A stretch of DNA of 64,000 nucleotides from Vreelandella zhaodongensis (GCF_013415115.1 NZ_JACCDD010000006.1:248001-312000); one strand, 5' to 3'. Counted from the stretch's first letter, positions 46,901-54,841 are shown. Numbers and translations: made by a program. The notes: generated by a model from the letters alone, not told the origin.

Positions 46901-47843
46901 TGCCGGACGCTTAGACGATCCGCGTTACAAACGGCTTGCTGACTACGCGCGTGCTCACTGTGAGTATTGGGCAGGACGGATTCAGCAGGCGCATGATCAC
47001 TTAGATGAAATTGATCCTCTCAATGCGCCAATGATGATCGAGTGGCTGCCGTTCTCTGATCATCCGCAAGTAACGGCTGCCTGTTTCCAAGGGTGGGCAC
47101 TGTGTTTGCGTGGCGACTACCAACGTGCAGAGCGGCACGTGTCTTCAGCAATTCGGTTAGCGGAAAAGATTGGCCATCCAGGGACGCTTGCCATGGCGTT
47201 GATGTTTGCCACGGCGCTATACCGCCAGCTGGGGCATGTGCATTTGGCGGCAAGACACGCTGAACGGGCGGCGGCAATGACCGGCACGCCTGATTTGCAG
47301 TTGTGGCAAATTTCCGCTCAAGGGGTTCTAGGCTGGCAGCGAGCGCTTGCAGGTGATCATGGTGGTCTGGTGCAAATGCGCGATAGCCTGGATCAAATGG
47401 CTGAACTGAATGGACGAGATCGCTATCAACGTCCGGTGTTATGGTATTCGGACGCGTGCATTGAGCTTGGTGAGCTGAAAGCGGCGGAAGATTATCTCGA
47501 CCAGTGCCTCGTTATTGCTCGTGAACGTACAACACTATTTTTGCCGGAGTTGGCGACGCAGCTGGCTAGAGTACGAGACTTACTTGGCCACCCAGCGAAC
47601 GAAGTAAGAGCATTGGCTGAAATGGCAATTAACCAAGCCCGAGAGCATGGAAACCGTCACCAAGAGCTTGCTGCGCTAGAGTTATGGCTGACCCGTATCG
47701 CACCAGATGACTTGCATGCGAAAGAGGCGTTTCGCTGCTTATTAAGTGAGGTGAGTCACAGTGATGCCCCTGTGCTGGTACGCTGGGTTAGTTTGCTTGA
47801 TAGGCGCCTACCTCACATGGTAAGCATGGAAAACGAAACCTGA
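43938..47843 (+). CDS. SARP/BTAD–cyclase-like–STAND ATPase–TPR transcriptional regulator
   Basis: The start ATG at 43938 has AGGA eight bases upstream, giving 1301 residues. Residues 1–100 are an OmpR-like winged helix (LTLFGHFSLTQGED … LLWPDQGLSSGRTNLRHALHCLRQSMG), followed by a BTAD helical domain to about 230. Residues about 270–450 resemble a degenerate class III nucleotidyl cyclase (FELAAGLNSGRVVYLP … DPLGQVTQTSLELMSAAEGSELVIS) lacking the metal-binding Asp pair. A STAND ATPase has Walker A GASGMGKSALM (K502) and Walker B LVLMIDDLQWLD (D621, D622). The rest is TPR-like helical repeats. SARP regulators are typical of actinobacteria. Target and ligand are unknown. Confidence 0.85.
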   Translation: MPDARETDQLTLFGHFSLTQGEDVLTHFSYDKVKALLVYLLLHRQPVNRASLAELLWPDQGLSSGRTNLRHALHCLRQSMGDNAEQVLNVSRQTIAFQLPPNWRVDLHELQQLLEGPRDLANLEAIMSCYQGDLIEELQLANCSEFQRWLVQVRNEWRQRVIRFAEQVLDAHTDVPDTILEGLVSRFSGYGPFHERLVRQLAEQNQMAAAHEQYNSYLQLLALSGQQPEPSFLQLANYWSDGHHDPRAMSPQGAFSRVLAADSKPLREDEIELRQLSVMAIRLRLQGDWQDRAATRNCLALQLELLRWLEQQCHHLGGFWLPGATGGLGLACFGTHGPAHQLAELVALYEHCRQALPQESQRHWTGEGAPPKFELAAGLNSGRVVYLPERQLADPLGQVTQTSLELMSAAEGSELVISQEASQHMPPALDLQPRLVSRLVASDGRVRLRALVLGLNEGGRDALPPSLVGRETSLRTLRDALARAGIGLRQSVLVRGASGMGKSALMVGFRQLELSRDAAICWQPTTRLSVLEPYGVARTLLAWYLEATPTCDTVRQLQETLSSEPLDDERQQLLEEALGVRDVQEVAQLTQNGEAVELVVRLLHRLIDHQASAKTLVLMIDDLQWLDEPSFKVLGGLQARLPINTAFMLVASHHGREPLPVKLHWDQQISLGKLDALQSSRLLSQLSRRYRIHLSPRLRNQIIERCDGVPLYMQEICRRLDMDRREGRSVQFDELPKGLLGLLASRIDQLEGDREIAHVAAVLGKRFRLDFLLESSGWEKPRLTQAIEHMRLLEIIEPIDKEGGEQEYQFSHQLLQEAAYLSCPRDVRVKLHQQVVTLIEERFPVWISRHPGDFATHLRRSGHYARGARYFELAAREALKVSANRTALRMADFGLASLRHVDHQVEREVSLLTVRGQAAFALEGHGSPTAHESFVRARELLRQSGCDTLDDPEDLEQVFLVKWGLWVGRSQRYAHADAFALASTLADIAGRLDDPRYKRLADYARAHCEYWAGRIQQAHDHLDEIDPLNAPMMIEWLPFSDHPQVTAACFQGWALCLRGDYQRAERHVSSAIRLAEKIGHPGTLAMALMFATALYRQLGHVHLAARHAERAAAMTGTPDLQLWQISAQGVLGWQRALAGDHGGLVQMRDSLDQMAELNGRDRYQRPVLWYSDACIELGELKAAEDYLDQCLVIARERTTLFLPELATQLARVRDLLGHPANEVRALAEMAINQAREHGNRHQELAALELWLTRIAPDDLHAKEAFRCLLSEVSHSDAPVLVRWVSLLDRRLPHMVSMENET

Positions 47844-47845
47844 GG

Positions 47846-48127
47846 TTAGGCGGTCGTTGACTCCAGCCAACCAAGTGTGGCGAGTGCCTGATCACGATGC
47901 TCGCCACAAATTTCTGTGTCGAAGTTGAAGCGTTCGCAAACGGCAGGGCGGCTTGGGTCACCAAAAAGCCTGCATAAATTGCCATCGTCTAGCTGCACGC
48001 ACCGAACCCCTGCTGGTTTGCCATTGGGCATCCCAGGTATGTAAGAGCTAATTGAGGGGGCGATGCAGCAAGCACCGCAGCCTGCTCGGCAGGCTGCGGT
48101 ATCTTTTGCAATTATTTGGCGACTCAT
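47846..48127 (-). CDS. YkgJ-family cysteine-cluster protein
   Basis: The 93-residue protein has the zinc/iron-chelating CxxxCxxC pattern ACRAGCGACCIAPSISS near the N-terminus and further cysteines in VRCVQL, NLCRLFGD, AVCERFNFD and EICGEH. This places it in the YkgJ/UPF0153 (CxxCxxCC) family of unknown function. Its ATG overlaps the queD stop by four bases, so it is translationally coupled to the queuosine precursor operon. The gene ends two bases from the convergent SARP regulator. Confidence 0.88.
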   Translation of the reverse strand: MSRQIIAKDTAACRAGCGACCIAPSISSYIPGMPNGKPAGVRCVQLDDGNLCRLFGDPSRPAVCERFNFDTEICGEHRDQALATLGWLESTTA

Positions 48128-48957
48128 GGCGATGCTGTCGCCGTTGCGCCTTTATCAATTCCCTCAAAGGCCTGAACCGTCGTGTTATGGCCGCTATGCT
48201 CAGCAATGCTCTTAGCAAGCCACAAAGCGATGTTTTCTACCGTTGTTGGCTTTGGCAGTACGCAGCAACGCTCTGCCGGCAGCGTCATACAAAATGTCCC
48301 CTGTGCCGACTGATAACGACAAATTAACTGATCATCCGTTTGGCTATGAATATCGTCAGCCTCAAGCAGATATCGGTTGTTGAGCCATTCCGCCCAGCGT
48401 TGTTCAAGCGCAGGCTGACGTACTTGATGTTGCCACACATACAGGCGCGAGCGATGTCCGTGGGCAATTCGCTGGCAATTGCCTAAGTGCCGTTTTAGCC
48501 CGTGAGTATAACCATAAGCAGCACCATCAATGTGTTCGTCACTGAGCGTTAAGGTCACGCGGTGTACGTTCTCTGGCCGCTGTTCGGTTAACTGAGAGCT
48601 AAGATAGTCGGTGACTTGCTCCAGAGTGATAGCATCCCAGGGAAATAGGCTAAAGGCTTGCGCTGGGCCGCGCACTTCCATCGCGAAAGGGGTTGTTGTG
48701 GTGATGCAAAGCCCCTCGTCGCACTCTTTAACGTCAATGCCGGGGGCGTTGATAGGTATGAGCAGTGTGTGGTCAAGGCCGCTATCCAGTGTGCGCTTGA
48801 TCCATGGTTTAACCTCCCCAAAATCGAACAACATACCGTCTTCGCCTAATTCGCCATCTAACTCCGCATCTACCTGCCAGCTGCAGCCTACTAATCCGTT
48901 GGTAGGGCACCATAATGTCACATCGATATGACTTAGGTGGTTAACAAATAACGCCAT
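48124..48957 (-). CDS. queD: Two-module QueD-like 6-carboxytetrahydropterin synthase
   Basis: At 277 residues this is about twice the usual QueD length (~120). The second half (about 140–277) keeps NCQRIAHGHRSRLYV with the catalytic-type C161 and zinc His H166/H168, plus TTVENIALWLAKSI and the EG motif near 265. The first half (1–139) has GMLFDFGEVKPWIKRTL and SGLDHTLL, the Asp/His segment of QueD, but LVGCS where the zinc HGH should be. The halves look complementary. In QueD the enzyme converts dihydroneopterin triphosphate to carboxytetrahydropterin for preQ0. It overlaps queE by one base. Confidence 0.85.
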   Translation of the reverse strand: MALFVNHLSHIDVTLWCPTNGLVGCSWQVDAELDGELGEDGMLFDFGEVKPWIKRTLDSGLDHTLLIPINAPGIDVKECDEGLCITTTTPFAMEVRGPAQAFSLFPWDAITLEQVTDYLSSQLTEQRPENVHRVTLTLSDEHIDGAAYGYTHGLKRHLGNCQRIAHGHRSRLYVWQHQVRQPALEQRWAEWLNNRYLLEADDIHSQTDDQLICRYQSAQGTFCMTLPAERCCVLPKPTTVENIALWLAKSIAEHSGHNTTVQAFEGIDKGATATASP

Positions 48958-49601
48958 TACTCAAATCCTGCAATTTTGTGCGTTTGAAGTGATAAACGCC
49001 ATTGTGGGTGAGCCATGCAATAGGCAGTGGTTGCCTGGGTCGTCTCAATATTTTGATTCGGTACACCATGATCCATGGGCTGTAAAAAGAAATGGTTAAA
49101 GTCTAAATCAGCGAAATTCGATGGCGGTGCTGTGGATTGGGGGAAAACCAGCTTTAGTTCATCACCCTGAGTCACTGCTAATGGATTAGCACCTTTGGGG
49201 CTGACGCATAGCCAGTCGATTCCTGGCGGCGGTGCCAAGGTGCCATTCGTTTCAACGGCAACTTCAAAGCCATAACTGTGCAGCGTCGCGATCAAGGAGG
49301 CGTCTAGCTGTAGCAAGGGCTCGCCACCGGTGAACACAACATAGGGAGTGGCCCGTCCGGCATGGATAGGCCAAAGGGAATTAATATGATTTGCCAGTGC
49401 TTTTGGTGTGGCAAAGCGTCCGCCATTTATGCCGTCTGTACCGATAAAGTCAGTGTCACAAAAGGTGCATTGCGCACTAGCACGATCGTCCTCACGACCC
49501 GACCAGAGATTGCAGCCGCTAAAACGGCAAAATACGCTTGCTCGGCCTGCCTGAGCGCCTTCGCCTTGCAGGGTGTAAAAGGCTTCTTTGACGTGATACA
49601 T
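48957..49601 (-). CDS. queE: 7-carboxy-7-deazaguanine synthase
   Basis: This radical SAM enzyme contracts carboxytetrahydropterin to CDG in queuosine synthesis. The 214 residues have FYTLQGEGAQAGRASVFCRFSGCNLW and the unusual cluster motif C-x14-C-x2-C (SGCNLW … QCTFCDT) found in one QueE subgroup, then VFTGGEPLLQ, VAVETNGT and WLCVSPKG. It overlaps queC and queD by one base each, giving a compact C–E–D order. Confidence 0.93.
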   Translation of the reverse strand: MYHVKEAFYTLQGEGAQAGRASVFCRFSGCNLWSGREDDRASAQCTFCDTDFIGTDGINGGRFATPKALANHINSLWPIHAGRATPYVVFTGGEPLLQLDASLIATLHSYGFEVAVETNGTLAPPPGIDWLCVSPKGANPLAVTQGDELKLVFPQSTAPPSNFADLDFNHFFLQPMDHGVPNQNIETTQATTAYCMAHPQWRLSLQTHKIAGFE

Positions 49602-50311
49602 CAGCGAGCCACCTGCTGGGAGTCTGTTTCATAGGCAAGTGGGTCAACGGTATTGTTGGCGGCAAACGCCGCTAGACGCTCACGGCAGCTGCCACATTTC
49701 CCGCAGGCAAGCTCGCGTCCTGCGTAGCAAGTCCATGTTTGCCGATAGTCTAGCCCCATGGCTAATCCGTCACGTAGGATTTGGGCTTTGCTGGCTTGTA
49801 AATAGGGTGCATGAAGTGTCACAGGCTCAAAGTTGGCGATGCCTGCAACATGGTTCATTGCCTGAACAAATTCCGGACGACAATCAGGGTAGAGAATATG
49901 ATCGCCGCCGTGAGCACCATAATCGACTCGTTCAGCCCCAACGTTTACTGCTTTAGCAATCGCTAATGATAGCAGAATCATGTTGCGATTGGGCACGACA
50001 GTCGCATGTAGGTTGTCGGCGCTGTAGTCACCCTCAGGCATGGCTATGGTTGGGTTGGTTAACGCTGAGTTGTCGATAAGGCCGTGAATGGCGCGAATAT
50101 CGACGACCTGATGAGGAATGCCCAGCCTCTGACAGACCGCCGTTGCGACGTCTAGTTCGCGTGAGTGGCGCTGGCCATAATCAAAGGAGAGGGCGTGAAT
50201 GTTGTGCCCTTCTCTAATGGCACGGTGAAGGACGGTATAAGAGTCCATACCGCCGGAGTAAATAACAACGATGGTTGACGCGTTCGCGTCATCGGAAAGG
50301 GATAGCGACAT
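49601..50311 (-). CDS. queC: 7-cyano-7-deazaguanine (preQ0) synthase
   Basis: It converts CDG to preQ0 using ATP and ammonia. The 236 residues have the PP-loop [16 protein letters not shown] (SGGxDS) and a C-terminal zinc site [22 protein letters not shown] with four cysteines. It leads the queC–queE–queD–ykgJ operon. I looked for a preQ1 riboswitch in the 200-base upstream gap and did not find a convincing match. Confidence 0.95.
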   Translation of the reverse strand: MSLSLSDDANASTIVVIYSGGMDSYTVLHRAIREGHNIHALSFDYGQRHSRELDVATAVCQRLGIPHQVVDIRAIHGLIDNSALTNPTIAMPEGDYSADNLHATVVPNRNMILLSLAIAKAVNVGAERVDYGAHGGDHILYPDCRPEFVQAMNHVAGIANFEPVTLHAPYLQASKAQILRDGLAMGLDYRQTWTCYAGRELACGKCGSCRERLAAFAANNTVDPLAYETDSQQVAR

Positions 50312-50517
50312 GATAAGTACTCATTGGTCGGAGAATTTGTTAATTGCTTTTAGCATGGTGCTAAGCTAGGTTCCGGGGTCCGGTCCGGAAGGGCGGCAGT
50401 TTACGCAATGTGAGCTTTTCTGACCAGCGATTGCCACGATTGCTAGGATGTTTGATCCAGTGTGTATGCGTGGTTTGGCATGTTAAGCTATTGCATCCAG
50501 CCGTTAGAGATTGACTC

Positions 50518-50934
50518 ATGGCCACCATAGAACATTCTGTAATCGTCAGCGCGTCTCCGGAACGAGTGTTTGAGCTATTGCATCGAGTTGAAGATTTTGC
50601 TGACTACTCTGACTTGATCCTGTCGATTGATATGTTGGGTGATAATCGTTATCGCTGGCATGTGCGTGCGGTTGGTATGGATTGGTCGTTTGATGTTGAG
50701 GTGACAGAAATCAGTCCCCCTTATGTATTAGCGTGGGAGTCGCTGGATGGCGTCAGGAATCAAGGACGTTACCAGCTCCGAGCTGTACCAGAAGGGACAG
50801 AAGTTTCGCTTACTCTCCAGTATGAGATCCGTAATCGGTTAATGGAGAAAGCCGTAAATAGAGCCGCAAGGCCGCTTGTGGGTAAAGTTAGCAGACAGAT
50901 TCTTGAACGGGTAGAAGCGCGGTTAAATGAATAA
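50518..50934 (+). CDS. SRPBCC (START-like) protein
   Basis: The 138-residue protein has the polyketide-cyclase/coenzyme Q-binding fold pattern: MATIEHSVIVSASPERVFELLHRVEDFADYSDLI at the N-terminus, alternating strands, and a long amphipathic C-terminal helix (KVSRQILERVEARL). Family members bind hydrophobic ligands; RatA and Coq10-like proteins are relatives, but nothing here distinguishes them. Its last eight bases overlap the next gene, a TVP38-type membrane protein, which suggests joint work on a lipid or quinone. Confidence 0.75.
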   Translation: MATIEHSVIVSASPERVFELLHRVEDFADYSDLILSIDMLGDNRYRWHVRAVGMDWSFDVEVTEISPPYVLAWESLDGVRNQGRYQLRAVPEGTEVSLTLQYEIRNRLMEKAVNRAARPLVGKVSRQILERVEARLNE

Positions 50935-51589
50935 TTTTTCGAAACACTCTTGGCGCTGGGCGGCAGGTTTTGCGGTAGTGGCAATGCTAGCTTATGTATG
51001 GTTATGGTACTCACCCGACTTGATGGCCGTAAAACGTTGGGCGGCAACTATGTCGCATCATCCCGTTGTTGTAATCGGTGTGATGGTGACGATGGCCATT
51101 ACGCTGGCGATTGGTTTGCCGGGCAGTATCGGCTTATGGCTGATTGCGCCTTTTTACCCCCCTTTAATTGCAACGTTAATGTTGACGCTGAGCAGTGTGG
51201 CAGGAGCGTGGGGTGCTTATCTGTTAGCAGCCCGAGCTGGAGGGCGCTGGCAGCCAAAAGGGTTAACGCTGAAGGTAATGGATATGCTGAAAGCGAGAAG
51301 TGATCTTCTAACGCAGTGTGCACTTCGTGTATTACCAGGTTTCCCCCATTCGGTAATTAACTTTGCAGCAGGGTTGGGGCGCATCTCTCTTAAACGCTAT
51401 TTATTGGCGGCGGCAATAGGGCTATCGATAAAGTGGGCTGTGTACAGTAGCGCTATCTACGGCGCACTCGAAGCGATTGAGGAAGAAAACGCCTTGCAAG
51501 TTGAGGTGATTTTGCCATTGGTAGCGTTGACCATTTTATTGTTAGTGGGTGGTTGGTATAGGCGCCGCGTTGAGGCGGCGCGCCAGTAA
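50927..51589 (+). CDS. TVP38/TMEM64 (VTT/DedA-superfamily) membrane protein
   Basis: The 220-residue membrane protein has the VTT-domain signature: LPGSIGLWLIAPFYPPL…, AGAWGAYLLAARAGG and the re-entrant region ALRVLPGFPHSVINFAAGLGRISLKRYLLAAAIG. Five to six hydrophobic segments are visible. VTT proteins are linked to lipid scrambling or transport of lipid carriers. It overlaps the SRPBCC gene start-to-stop and is convergent with the DUF2789 gene. Substrate unknown. Confidence 0.85.
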   Translation: MNNFSKHSWRWAAGFAVVAMLAYVWLWYSPDLMAVKRWAATMSHHPVVVIGVMVTMAITLAIGLPGSIGLWLIAPFYPPLIATLMLTLSSVAGAWGAYLLAARAGGRWQPKGLTLKVMDMLKARSDLLTQCALRVLPGFPHSVINFAAGLGRISLKRYLLAAAIGLSIKWAVYSSAIYGALEAIEEENALQVEVILPLVALTILLLVGGWYRRRVEAARQ

Positions 51590-51603
51590 TAGAGGGCGAG
51601 TGA

Positions 51604-51843
51604 TTAGGCGTCTTTATGCATTGAGGCGTCTAAGTGGTCAACGACTTCTGCCCAGTCTGCATCCTCTTCTACGGCCTCGCGTAGAAATTCAGCTTGTCCT
51701 TCATTCCAGCAGGGGGCGTCTGCAAGCGGCATCTCTGTCGGTAACGGAGAGTTCCGCTGAATAAAGCGTTCTATAGATTCGGCGTCTGAACGCAGACCAA
51801 GCTGTTCAAATAGTTCACTAAAATGGTGTACAGGCTGTTGCAT
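51604..51843 (-). CDS. DUF2789 small acidic protein
   Basis: The 79 residues (MQQPVHHFSELFEQLGL … ADAPCWNEGQAEFLREAVEEDADWAEVVDHLD) match the short DUF2789 family of gammaproteobacteria. The family has no known function. There is no signal peptide; the protein is acidic and predicted helical, so cytoplasmic. AGGAGCATG lies at the start. Confidence 0.85.
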   Translation of the reverse strand: MQQPVHHFSELFEQLGLRSDAESIERFIQRNSPLPTEMPLADAPCWNEGQAEFLREAVEEDADWAEVVDHLDASMHKDA

Positions 51844-51924
51844 GCGGCATGCTCCTTTGCGTTAGTTTACTTATGTTTAAACATAGCGTGTATGAGCGAC
51901 TATGCCAGCGGCTATTACCTATCC

Positions 51925-52998
51925 TTAACGCTCACCGACCAACGGTGTTAAAAAGCGTTCGCGTTGCTTGTCGATGGACAGAGGCTGAGCAAGCAGGTGG
52001 ACCAATTTAGTGAATGCAGCCTCAGGCGTCATATTCTCTCCTGATAGTAATCCCGCCTCAGCTAAGCCATGGCCAGCTGCATAAGCGCCTAAGTGGATGC
52101 TTCCTTGAGGGCACTGGCTGATAGCAGCCAGCAGCTTTCCTTCGCCACTCGCGTTAGCGATGATATCCAACAAACCTGGGGTGTTGGGTATGTTGCCTGA
52201 CCCCCAAAGCTGAAAAAGAGCACCTTTTACCCGAGAGTCGTTGAGTAGTGATGCGACTTGCCAAAGTGATATTCCTGGCCACAGCACGATTCTAATAATT
52301 TCCCCATTCGCGACGCACTGATAGTCAGAGAGCTCGAAACGCGGTGCTCCTCGCTGTTGATAAGCGAGACCTCTGCTTGGGTAATAGATAAAGTCATCAC
52401 CCACGCGTTCGCCAATCAGCGGGTAGCTTGGCGAGGTAAAGGCATCAAGCGCTTCGCTGTGCTGTTTAATTGCCCGTGACCCACGCAGCAGGCGATTTGC
52501 AAAAAAGATCGCCACCTCTCGTAGTTCAGCACTGGCAGCAAACCGCAATGCGCCATACAGGTTATCGAGAGCATCACCGTTGGCAGTCTCAAGCGGATGC
52601 ATCGCCCCGGTTAATACGACTGGGCGATCCAGCCCCTGTAACTGGTATGCAAGGCTTGCAGCCGTCCAGCTTAATGTGTCTGTGCCATGTACGACAATGA
52701 ACCCCCGGTAGAGAGTGAGCTGGTTGGCAATATCCTTGGCTAACTGTTGCCAGGTAAGCGGAGTTGCAGCACTGGAATCAATCAACGACGTGTAGCTAAC
52801 GACATCATAGGCAGGGATGGCATGTTGATGCGCCAAAGGCAGTTGGCTTAATGCCGTTGCCATGCGCTCGCTAAAATTCCCCCCAGGTGTCAGGCCTTCT
52901 ACGTGCTGTTGCATGCCGATGGTGCCGCCCGTATAGATCACTAAAATGCGTTCTTGGGTGGGGGCGGTGTTTACCAAGGGAGATGAAGTCGAGCTCAT
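51925..52998 (-). CDS. ansA: Type I (cytoplasmic) L-asparaginase
   Basis: It hydrolyses asparagine to aspartate and ammonia. The 357 residues carry both signature sites: VIYTGGTIGMQ (catalytic T26) and FIVVHGTDTLSWTAASLAYQL, with VVLTGAM. There is no signal peptide, so it resembles cytoplasmic AnsA rather than periplasmic AnsB. AGGAAAT precedes the ATG. The MFS gene lies 53 bases upstream in the same direction. Confidence 0.92.
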   Translation of the reverse strand: MSSTSSPLVNTAPTQERILVIYTGGTIGMQQHVEGLTPGGNFSERMATALSQLPLAHQHAIPAYDVVSYTSLIDSSAATPLTWQQLAKDIANQLTLYRGFIVVHGTDTLSWTAASLAYQLQGLDRPVVLTGAMHPLETANGDALDNLYGALRFAASAELREVAIFFANRLLRGSRAIKQHSEALDAFTSPSYPLIGERVGDDFIYYPSRGLAYQQRGAPRFELSDYQCVANGEIIRIVLWPGISLWQVASLLNDSRVKGALFQLWGSGNIPNTPGLLDIIANASGEGKLLAAISQCPQGSIHLGAYAAGHGLAEAGLLSGENMTPEAAFTKLVHLLAQPLSIDKQRERFLTPLVGER

Positions 52999-53051
52999 AG
53001 TTATTTCCTGAATTGAGCGTGTCTAAATAGGTATGCATGGGTCGTGGGTGG

Positions 53052-54251
53052 TCAGAGGCGGTGTACTAATAATTCTCCGCTTTGATCATCAAGCCATCGG
53101 TTACGACCCGCTAACAATGCAAACCCGCAACAGAATGCAATCATTAAGATAAGCAGCCAGGTTATATGAACAATTTCCGCACCCGCTTGAAGCATTAAAC
53201 CAACCCCAAAAGGCCCCAGAGCCGCTAGGGTGTAGCCACCCCCTTGAACTAAGCCTGAAAGCTGCCCCGCAAGTCGTGAGTTAGCCGTTCTTAATACTAG
53301 CAAGCTCAACGCGAGGCTAAAGCTGCCTCCCTGGCCAATGCCAAGTAGGACGGCTCCCGGCCATTTCCACGTGAGAGAGGCAGTTAGAAGCATCCAGAGC
53401 CCCAGTGCGGTACTCAGCATTGCTAATAATAATGCCGGACGCTGATCACTGCTTAATCGTGCAAGCCAAGGTGCGCTTAATGCCGACCCCAATTGACACA
53501 TGATTGAAACCGCCATGGTCCATCCTGCCGATGCCTCATCATAGCCTCGATAGACCAGTAACGTGGGAAGCCACCCAAAGACAATGTATGCCATAGATGA
53601 CTGAATACCCATAAACAACATGACATGCCAAGTGAGCGGTTTTCGCAATAGCTGTGAAAGTGACGAGGATATTGGCGGGTGTTGTGGCGTGCTTTGGGTG
53701 CCAGGGGCATTGGTGAGCCATAGCGCTAGCGCAAAAAGTGCCAGTAGCGACCAGCTCATTAAGCTCAGTTGCCAACTGCCTAGCCAATGCATGAGCGGTA
53801 CGCTAAGGCCTGCACCCAGCGCGCCCCCGAAGCATAGCGCCATGGTATATAGTCCCGTTAACACATCGGCACTTTCTGGGAGCTCTCTTTTGACCAACGC
53901 AGGGAGGAGTGTGCCACCGATGCCAATTGCGCTTCCAGCCATGGCTGAGCCAATAAAAAGCACGCCGGGAAGCGGTAGCCCTCTGATGATTAACCCGCAA
54001 GTTAGCAATAGTAGTGCAGTGCTCAAAGCGCGCTCGCTACCTATCTGTTTAGCCAGAAGGGGGGCGAGCGGGGCAGACAAACCAAGAAAAAGAACGGGCA
54101 GCGTGGTCAAAATGCCAGCCGCAGCGGGGCTTAACCCAGCCATTTCTTGTAATCGTGTGAGCAACGGCGCCACTGACGACATAGCAGGGCGTAAGTTAAG
54201 CCCTACTACGAACATTAGAACAATGAATGTCAGTGCGCGACGAGAAGCCAT
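53052..54251 (-). CDS. MFS transporter, CynX/NimT-like
   Basis: The 399 residues form about 12 transmembrane helices in two halves. The N-terminal motif VVGLNLRPAMSSVAPLLTRLQEMAGLS is characteristic of the CynX/NimT (cyanate permease-like, COG2807) subfamily. Further features are SAMAGSAIGIGGTLLPALVKRELP and the second-half LGIGQGGSFSLALSLLVLRT. Substrates in the family include cyanate and 2-nitroimidazole, and none is predicted here. The neighbours asparaginase and an orphan protein do not help. Confidence 0.88.
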   Translation of the reverse strand: MASRRALTFIVLMFVVGLNLRPAMSSVAPLLTRLQEMAGLSPAAAGILTTLPVLFLGLSAPLAPLLAKQIGSERALSTALLLLTCGLIIRGLPLPGVLFIGSAMAGSAIGIGGTLLPALVKRELPESADVLTGLYTMALCFGGALGAGLSVPLMHWLGSWQLSLMSWSLLALFALALWLTNAPGTQSTPQHPPISSSLSQLLRKPLTWHVMLFMGIQSSMAYIVFGWLPTLLVYRGYDEASAGWTMAVSIMCQLGSALSAPWLARLSSDQRPALLLAMLSTALGLWMLLTASLTWKWPGAVLLGIGQGGSFSLALSLLVLRTANSRLAGQLSGLVQGGGYTLAALGPFGVGLMLQAGAEIVHITWLLILMIAFCCGFALLAGRNRWLDDQSGELLVHRL

Positions 54252-54259
54252 GATTGGGC

Positions 54260-54763
54260 TTACTTAAGGTGTGGTCTAAGGTCCCCGCGTACTACATCAA
54301 GCAGCGTAATAAAGTGATAGTCCTGCTGCGTATCCAGGCAATCTACACGTACCTCGGTACGCATACCTTTATTGATATCGAGCTTATCGTAGATTTCGAG
54401 AGTCAATTTTCGTGGAGGCTTATCACCTGGCGTTATGGTGCCATCTTCAAGGGTAAATGTTTCTAGCAGCGTCACGCGCACACGTGCACTGCTCTCTTCA
54501 CTGAGTACGCGACGCACGAAAAGCCATCCCTCGCAGGGTAGCGCTTCGTTTTGGTTGTGCTCACGCAAAAATAGGGTGCGATAACAGGCACCTTCGGTAG
54601 ACGCTTTTTCTGCCATGCTGCGATATGCCTGGAGCACTTGCCCAGCTGATGCCCTGGCATCGTGTAAACGTTGTGAAATGCCTTGATGCTCGCGGCTAAG
54701 CTGTTCTTGTCGCTGAAAGGTAAGCCACTGGCGGTAATCATTAATAAGTTGAGATGACGCCAT
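54260..54763 (-). CDS. Conserved-looking hypothetical protein
   Basis: I do not recognise the family. The start at 54763 (MASSQLINDYRQW) has GGAG five bases upstream; 167 residues. The first ~65 residues are helical and Q/R-rich (WLTFQRQEQLSREHQGISQRLHDARASAGQVLQAYRSMAEKA). The rest looks beta-rich (CEGWLFVRRVLSEESSARVRVTLLETFTLEDG, RTEVRVDCLDTQQDYHFITLLDVV). No signal peptide or membrane segment is visible. It lies eight bases upstream of the MFS gene in the same direction. Codon use looks like its neighbours. Confidence 0.75.
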   Translation of the reverse strand: MASSQLINDYRQWLTFQRQEQLSREHQGISQRLHDARASAGQVLQAYRSMAEKASTEGACYRTLFLREHNQNEALPCEGWLFVRRVLSEESSARVRVTLLETFTLEDGTITPGDKPPRKLTLEIYDKLDINKGMRTEVRVDCLDTQQDYHFITLLDVVRGDLRPHLK

Positions 54764-54841
54764 AATCACTCCATGAATAAAGTCAGCTGTTAACGCCAGA
54801 ATGTACGTATCATTAACCTTCGCATATTCCTTGGCGCGGCG

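Noticed and set aside
50312..50517. Possible preQ1 riboswitch upstream of queC
   Set aside because: A GGAACCTAGC stretch is faintly similar, but the P1 helix and A-rich tail of preQ1-I could not be assembled.
53620..54267. 215-codon plus-strand open frame
   Set aside because: It lies entirely antisense to the MFS transporter, is Ser/Pro/Ala-rich and shows no motif; the minus strand encodes a clear membrane protein.
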